Source: Bacteroidales bacterium UBA7258 (GTDB taxonomy: Bacteria; Bacteroidota; Bacteroidia; Bacteroidales; UBA932). From it: a stretch of 25,502 bases of DNA. The notes beneath the pieces were generated by a model. The model saw only the letters and a list, made by a program, of their open reading frames with translations. It did not search any database and had not been told where the DNA came from. Positions 22,217 through 25,502 of this stretch are shown piece after piece (position 1 is the first letter of the stretch; every line of letters starts with the position of its first letter). The translations under genes and the position numbers were made by a program. The stretch is from NCBI GenBank assembly GCA_002472565.1, contig DKSK01000010.1, forward strand, positions 1 through 25,502. Direction: 5' to 3'.

Positions 22217-24532
22217 TCATGAAGGGTCGACGTCCAGCATTATGTGGCCGGCGTATTTACGTTCCCTCTCAAAATTCTCGACCGCGAGAGCCAAAGTTCC
22301 TTTTCGTCTCGAAAGGTTCTTGTCGCGGGAGAGAGTGACACGGATATGCCTTATGTAGAGGCCGGAAACCTTGTCCACTACCGGAGAATAAGGGCCGATG
22401 ATCTGGACCGGCGCCCCGTCCGGAAGGGAGAACAGAGCCTTGGGCAGACCGAAAGCAGAACGGAGAGTGTCGGCAAGAGTCTGGCTCATGAGAGCTAGCC
22501 TGGACTCGGACGCATCCTTCATTATTATGGTTATAAGTCTGTAATATGGCGGATAGCCGAATTGTCTGCGTTCGTCCAGCATAGCCTTCTGATAAGCCAC
22601 GACATCGGCCCCCTCAAGACAGGCATAGGCCGGATGTTCAGGACGTGAAGTCTGGATTACGAAAAGCCCGTTCTTGCCCCTCCTTCCGGAGCGTCCCCGG
22701 AATTGCTCCAGAAGCTGGACAGCGTGTTCATCGGCCCTGAAATCCTGCTGGCCGAAAAGCGAATCCGCCTGAAGTATCGCGACCAGACTCAGTCCCTCAA
22801 AATCAAAACCTTTCGAGACAATCTGCGTTCCAATGAGGATGTTCACCCTTCCCGCGGAAAAATCTCTTATCACCCTCTCCTCATAACCGGCTTCGAGGGC
22901 CGAATCTCCGTCAAGTCTCTCGATGACGGCATCGGGGAAGAGGGCCCGGGCCTCCTCCTCGACTTTCTGAGTTCCGGTTCCGAAGGGCTTGAGTTCTCCG
23001 CCGCATTTTCCGCAGACAGCGGTGAAAGGCTCCGTATGTCCGCAATAATGGCAGACCAATTCGTCTCCTCTTCTGGTACGGTGGAGGCTTAGGGCGACGT
23101 TGCAGTTGGGACATTTCGGAATGTCTCCGCAATTCTCACACTGGACGCTCGGGGCGTAGGAACGTCTTCCCCTCAGAATCATGACCTGCTCTCCGCAGTC
23201 AAGGGTCCTCCGGATCTGGGCTATAAGACGCCTTGAAAAACTTCCGACCATGCCTCGCTTCTTCCGCTCGGCGATAGTATCGATTATCTGAACCTCGGCG
23301 TCTGAGGCCTTGTAATAGCGTTCATTCAGTCTGACAAGGCCATAACGTTCTATTTCAGCATTATAGAGGGAATCGAGAGAAGGGGTGGCAGAACCAAGGA
23401 GGACCTTCGCGCCGCAGATGTTTGCCAGCATGACCGCCGTATCCCTGCCGTTGTACCTGGGCGCAGGTTCGGTCTGTTTGTAGGAGGTATCATGCTCCTC
23501 GTCAACTATCACCAGGCCGAGGTCATGGTGAGGCAGAAAGAGGGCGGAGCGAGTGCCAAGCACAATGTAGTTCCCGGAACGGACCTGAGCTGCGACCTCC
23601 CGCCGCCTCGGTAAGCTTTCCGCCGAATGAAAGGTATGAAGGCTGTCGCCGAAAACCTTGGCAAGCCTTTCTTCCAGCTGGCGGCTGACTGCTATCTCAG
23701 GCACGAGGTAGAGCACGTTCTTTCCTGCATTCATGGCCTGAGCCGCGAGGCTTATGTAGATTTCTGTCTTGCCGGAACCTGTCACGCCCTGGAGCAGGGC
23801 AGGTTTACCCGCTGAAAAACAGCCGCTGATCTGGGCCAGAGCCCGCTCCTGCGCCTCGGACAGAGTGATTCCGGTCTTGATCACAGCTTTCTTTCCGCTT
23901 CCTCCGCCAAAGGCTCCATGCAGGGCCTCTGTCTCTTTCTGCCGAGCCTGGAGAGTTGAAAGTTCCGCTTCCTTGGCAGCTATTTTCTCCTCCAGCCTCG
24001 GCAGAGCCGCCTCGGCCTCGCTCCTGCGTTTAGTCCCCTGCCGAGCCTCCTTCACCACCTCCCGTTTCTTCTCCAGCATTAACCTTAGCCTCTCAAGCGC
24101 CTTGTTTACAGTCTCTATAGATGAATCAAGCCGCCTGGTCCTATTTTCAAGGAGTCTTGCCATTGCCTGCTCATCACTGATTTTAGAAGCCGGATAAGCC
24201 GCCTTGAAGACCTCCCCGATCGAGCATAGATAATATTCCGAGACGAAGCACCACAACTTGAGTTCAAGCTGCGAAACAGGGACGAGGGACGATTCTATCT
24301 TGCTTATTCTCTTTATCTTAGAGAGGTCCGTATCAGGTACTCCCCCGACCGAGGATATTACGCCATGGTAATTCTTTCCTGCGAAATTCACCATGACCCT
24401 TGTTCCCGGCCTAATTTCAGGGCCGCCTTCCGCTTCCTTATCCACATAATAATAAGGCTCCCAGCTGAGTCTCAGCGGGACTATCACCCTCACGTATATT
24501 CTTCCGTCTTCCATCACCGCTAATTTAGTCAT
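22217..24532 (-). CDS. priA: Primosomal protein N' (replication restart helicase PriA)
   Basis: A 771-residue superfamily 2 helicase that reloads the replisome at stalled forks. Residues 1-110 are the 3' DNA-binding domain. The helicase has Walker A GVTGSGKTE (Lys255), DEEHD (motif II), GSATPS (motif III), and later ILIGTQIVSKGFDFEGL and QFRGRSGR (motifs V and VI). Between the lobes is the paired zinc-binding region with eight cysteines (CENCGDIPKCPNC, CHYCGH, CGKCGG). Unusual is the stretch at about 119-205: instead of a recognisable winged-helix domain it is a long charged coiled coil (ERLRLMLEKKREVVKEAR, RLEEKIAAKEAELSTLQAR). The ATG at 24532 is chosen; an ATG at codon 7 is also possible. 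It diverges from the LRR gene. Confidence 0.93.
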   Translation of the reverse strand: MTKLAVMEDGRIYVRVIVPLRLSWEPYYYVDKEAEGGPEIRPGTRVMVNFAGKNYHGVISSVGGVPDTDLSKIKRISKIESSLVPVSQLELKLWCFVSEYYLCSIGEVFKAAYPASKISDEQAMARLLENRTRRLDSSIETVNKALERLRLMLEKKREVVKEARQGTKRRSEAEAALPRLEEKIAAKEAELSTLQARQKETEALHGAFGGGSGKKAVIKTGITLSEAQERALAQISGCFSAGKPALLQGVTGSGKTEIYISLAAQAMNAGKNVLYLVPEIAVSRQLEERLAKVFGDSLHTFHSAESLPRRREVAAQVRSGNYIVLGTRSALFLPHHDLGLVIVDEEHDTSYKQTEPAPRYNGRDTAVMLANICGAKVLLGSATPSLDSLYNAEIERYGLVRLNERYYKASDAEVQIIDTIAERKKRGMVGSFSRRLIAQIRRTLDCGEQVMILRGRRSYAPSVQCENCGDIPKCPNCNVALSLHRTRRGDELVCHYCGHTEPFTAVCGKCGGELKPFGTGTQKVEEEARALFPDAVIERLDGDSALEAGYEERVIRDFSAGRVNILIGTQIVSKGFDFEGLSLVAILQADSLFGQQDFRADEHAVQLLEQFRGRSGRRGKNGLFVIQTSRPEHPAYACLEGADVVAYQKAMLDERRQFGYPPYYRLITIIMKDASESRLALMSQTLADTLRSAFGLPKALFSLPDGAPVQIIGPYSPVVDKVSGLYIRHIRVTLSRDKNLSRRKGTLALAVENFERERKYAGHIMLDVDPS

Positions 24533-24561
24533 TTGACCGGACTTTTTCAGCCGGAAAGGAT

Positions 24562-24569
24562 TATCTTTG
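24562..24569 (+). promoter_or_regulatory. Bacteroidetes -7 box for the LRR gene
   Basis: TATCTTTG at 24562-24569 matches TAnnTTTG exactly. A TTTG at 24532-24535 is the nearest -33-like element, but its 26-bp spacing is long. Transcription should begin around 24574-24577. That excludes the far-upstream ATG at 24533 as the start and makes the ATG at 24578 nearly leaderless. Confidence 0.55.
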
Positions 24570-24589
24570 CAACAAGAATGACAAGCAAA

Positions 24590-25279
24590 ATGGATTTCGA
24601 GGCAACGATGCGTGTACCTACCACCGCGACAGAAGAAGAATGGGCGAACGACGTCTGGGACGACGAGAACTGCTGTAATTATTCAGCTGACGGCAAGAAA
24701 CTTATTGAAGCATATAATTTTCCGGAACGGATAAAGGTCCGTCCCGGAACAGAGATCATCTGTAGCGAAGCCTTCGCCTTCCAAGACTATATGGCCGAGG
24801 TCAAGGCCGGAGAAGAAATTCCTCTCGAAGAGCGTGTCTCCTACCTTGAACACATTGAACTTCCGGACAGCCTTCTGCATATCGGCGCCGAAGCCTTCTG
24901 CGAGTGCGGATGGATGCAACGCATCAAACTTCCGAAAAACCTCGAAACCATAGGCAATCTCGCCTTCGGAGGATGCTGGTCTCTCAAACAGATTGCCATG
25001 CCCTCCAAGCTCGTGTCCATCGGTGAAGATGCCTTCAGCGAATGCCTCGACTTGAAGAAAGTCAGGCTTAACAAGGGACTGAAATTCCTCGGCTCCGGTG
25101 CCTTCTTCTACTGCAGGTCGCTCGAGGAAATCAATCTTCCGGACGGGCTTGAAGTAATCGGTCAAGACATTTTCGATAAATGCCAGAAGCTCAAGACCAT
25201 CTGGGTCTCAGCCGAAACCAAGTCCCGCTACTCTCCCCTCCTGCCCAAGTCCCTGCGGAAGAAGCTCCGCGTAATATAG
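24590..25279 (+). CDS. BspA-type leucine-rich-repeat protein, cytosolic
   Basis: A 229-residue protein built mainly of LRR_5 (BspA-like) repeats of about 23 residues from residue 75 onward: a consensus of LP..L..IG..AF..C..L..I can be followed through HIELPDSLLHIGAEAF, RIKLPKNLETIGNLAF, QIAMPSKLVSIGEDAF, KVRLNKGLKFLGSGAF and EINLPDGLEVIGQDIF. The first 60 residues are acidic and unrelated. There is no signal peptide, anchor or secretion tail, unlike most BspA-type surface proteins, so it is probably intracellular and binds an unknown partner. The start is uncertain: ATG at 24590 has an A-rich leader and a 15-nt distance from the predicted transcription start, ATG at 24578 would be almost leaderless, and 24533 is ruled out by the promoter. 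Confidence 0.78.
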   Translation: MDFEATMRVPTTATEEEWANDVWDDENCCNYSADGKKLIEAYNFPERIKVRPGTEIICSEAFAFQDYMAEVKAGEEIPLEERVSYLEHIELPDSLLHIGAEAFCECGWMQRIKLPKNLETIGNLAFGGCWSLKQIAMPSKLVSIGEDAFSECLDLKKVRLNKGLKFLGSGAFFYCRSLEEINLPDGLEVIGQDIFDKCQKLKTIWVSAETKSRYSPLLPKSLRKKLRVI

Positions 25280-25313
25280 AGATCATTCCACTCCGGGAAA
25301 GGGCCTTTGGCTG

Positions 25314-25345
25314 AGAGGATACATCCTCTTACAACGACAAGAGGA
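25314..25345. other. Two mutually exclusive hairpins
   Basis: AGAGGA (25314-25319) pairs with TCCTCT (25324-25329) around a TACA loop. The same TCCTCTT (25324-25330) can instead pair with AAGAGGA (25339-25345) around an 8-base loop. The arms are perfect in both cases. This A-B-A layout is typical of RNA switches or attenuators, but no T-run terminator follows either hairpin. Confidence 0.4.
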
Positions 25346-25434
25346 AGCGTTCGACAATATGACTTTCGATTTTGTGGGCATCGACACCTCTCCTCGGTTT
25401 CACCTTGTATTTCGAACTGCTTTGGCGTGCCTGG

Positions 25435-25466
25435 AAATTTTTCTTAAAATTTATCGGGAAAAATTT
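25435..25466. repeat. Inverted repeat overlapping the rightmost promoter
   Basis: AAATTTTTC (25435-25443) and GAAAAATTT (25458-25466) are perfect 9-bp complements separated by 14 bp. The right arm runs into the -33 element of the promoter at 25464-25494, so it could be an operator or simply an A/T-rich UP-like region. Confidence 0.4.
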
Positions 25467-25494
25467 GCACTGAGACATTTTTTGCCTATCTTTG
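25464..25494 (+). promoter_or_regulatory. Canonical Bacteroidetes promoter leading out of the window
   Basis: TTTG (25464-25467), a 19-bp spacer, then TATCTTTG (25487-25494) fit the Bacteroidetes -33/-7 consensus exactly. The A/T-rich run before it is also typical of strong promoters in the group. The gene or RNA it serves lies beyond the right edge. Confidence 0.75.
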
Positions 25495-25502
25495 CAATCC
25501 CG

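Noticed and set aside
22113..22220. Longer start (ATG 22220) for the pseudouridine synthase
   Set aside because: The added 36 residues have no family match, and a near-consensus promoter box lies inside them; ATG at 22112 begins at the S4 domain.
25291..25360. Possible TPP riboswitch (GGCTGAGAGGATAC stretch)
   Set aside because: The first half resembles the thi-box core, but the second conserved half (ACCTGAT...GCGTAGGGA) is absent, and no thiamine gene is visible downstream.
25283..25381. Small minus-strand open frame of 32 codons after the LRR gene
   Set aside because: Short, with no promoter or ribosome-binding context, and overlaps the hairpin pair.
25359..25502. Open frame running off the right edge (ATG at 25359)
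   Set aside because: It is open for 48 codons to the edge but contains the whole canonical promoter and the A/T-rich inverted repeat, so it is more likely non-coding.
1..25502. CRISPR arrays, tRNA/rRNA genes, transposases, integrases, phage genes
   Set aside because: I looked for spaced repeats, tRNA-like clover leaves, DDE or recombinase motifs and found none. The repeats present are short, local and not CRISPR-like.

Overview
This window looks like a chromosomal segment from a member of the Bacteroidetes, most likely the Bacteroidales. The evidence is two outer-membrane TonB-dependent-receptor-type barrels, secreted proteins and lipoproteins with Bacteroidetes-style signals, starts preceded by A-rich sequence rather than strong Shine-Dalgarno sites, and several copies of the Bacteroidetes -7 promoter box TAnnTTTG (TAAATTTG at 3127, TACATTTG on the minus strand at 19642, TATCTTTG at 24562 and 25487). 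I cannot place it below the order. I see no rRNA, tRNA, CRISPR array, transposase or integrase. Coding density is high; the largest gene-free stretches are about 190-225 bp (1-189, 10676-10881, 25280-25502).

Left third (1-8547, plus strand): a 963-residue outer-membrane barrel protein, then a run that starts with a uracil permease (uraA) and continues almost without spacing through a secreted propeller-like protein, a fusion of a YqiA/YcfP-like esterase with a degenerate HAD/nucleotidase-like domain, a lipoprotein HAD phosphatase, and a choline-kinase/N-acetylhexosamine-kinase-like phosphotransferase. The gaps of 4-8 bp argue for one operon of unknown purpose. It ends in a short degenerate repeat tract.

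Middle (8657-11349): a BtuB-like TonB-dependent receptor on the minus strand, divergent from a guanine deaminase gene (guaD). The guaD gene has a tandem 25/26-bp repeat directly before its start and a near-exact copy of its own 3' end just after its stop.

Right half (11406-24532, all minus strand): read 5' to 3', priA, an RluA-type pseudouridine synthase, a uracil-DNA-glycosylase-superfamily protein, an arginase-fold ureohydrolase, then a promoter-led cluster of a tandem SUMF1/FGE-like lipoprotein, lipoate-protein ligase, gcvT, gcvH, gcvPA, gcvPB and lpdA. The last six genes encode a self-contained glycine cleavage system: the four component activities, with the P-protein in two subunits, plus the enzyme that can lipoylate GcvH and the E3/L-protein that reoxidises it. 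The ligase start codon abuts the stop codon of the SUMF1-like gene (TAA-ATG), which links that lipoprotein to the cluster.

Right end (24590-25502): a cytosolic BspA-type leucine-rich-repeat protein divergent from priA, then a 223-bp gap with two mutually exclusive hairpins and a canonical Bacteroidetes promoter firing out of the window.

No clear-cut new defence or mobile system is visible. The most unusual points are the esterase-HAD fusion and its operon, the PriA with a coiled coil where the winged helix normally lies, the split-P glycine cleavage cluster coupled to a SUMF1-like lipoprotein lacking one of the two FGE cysteines, and the repeats around guaD.
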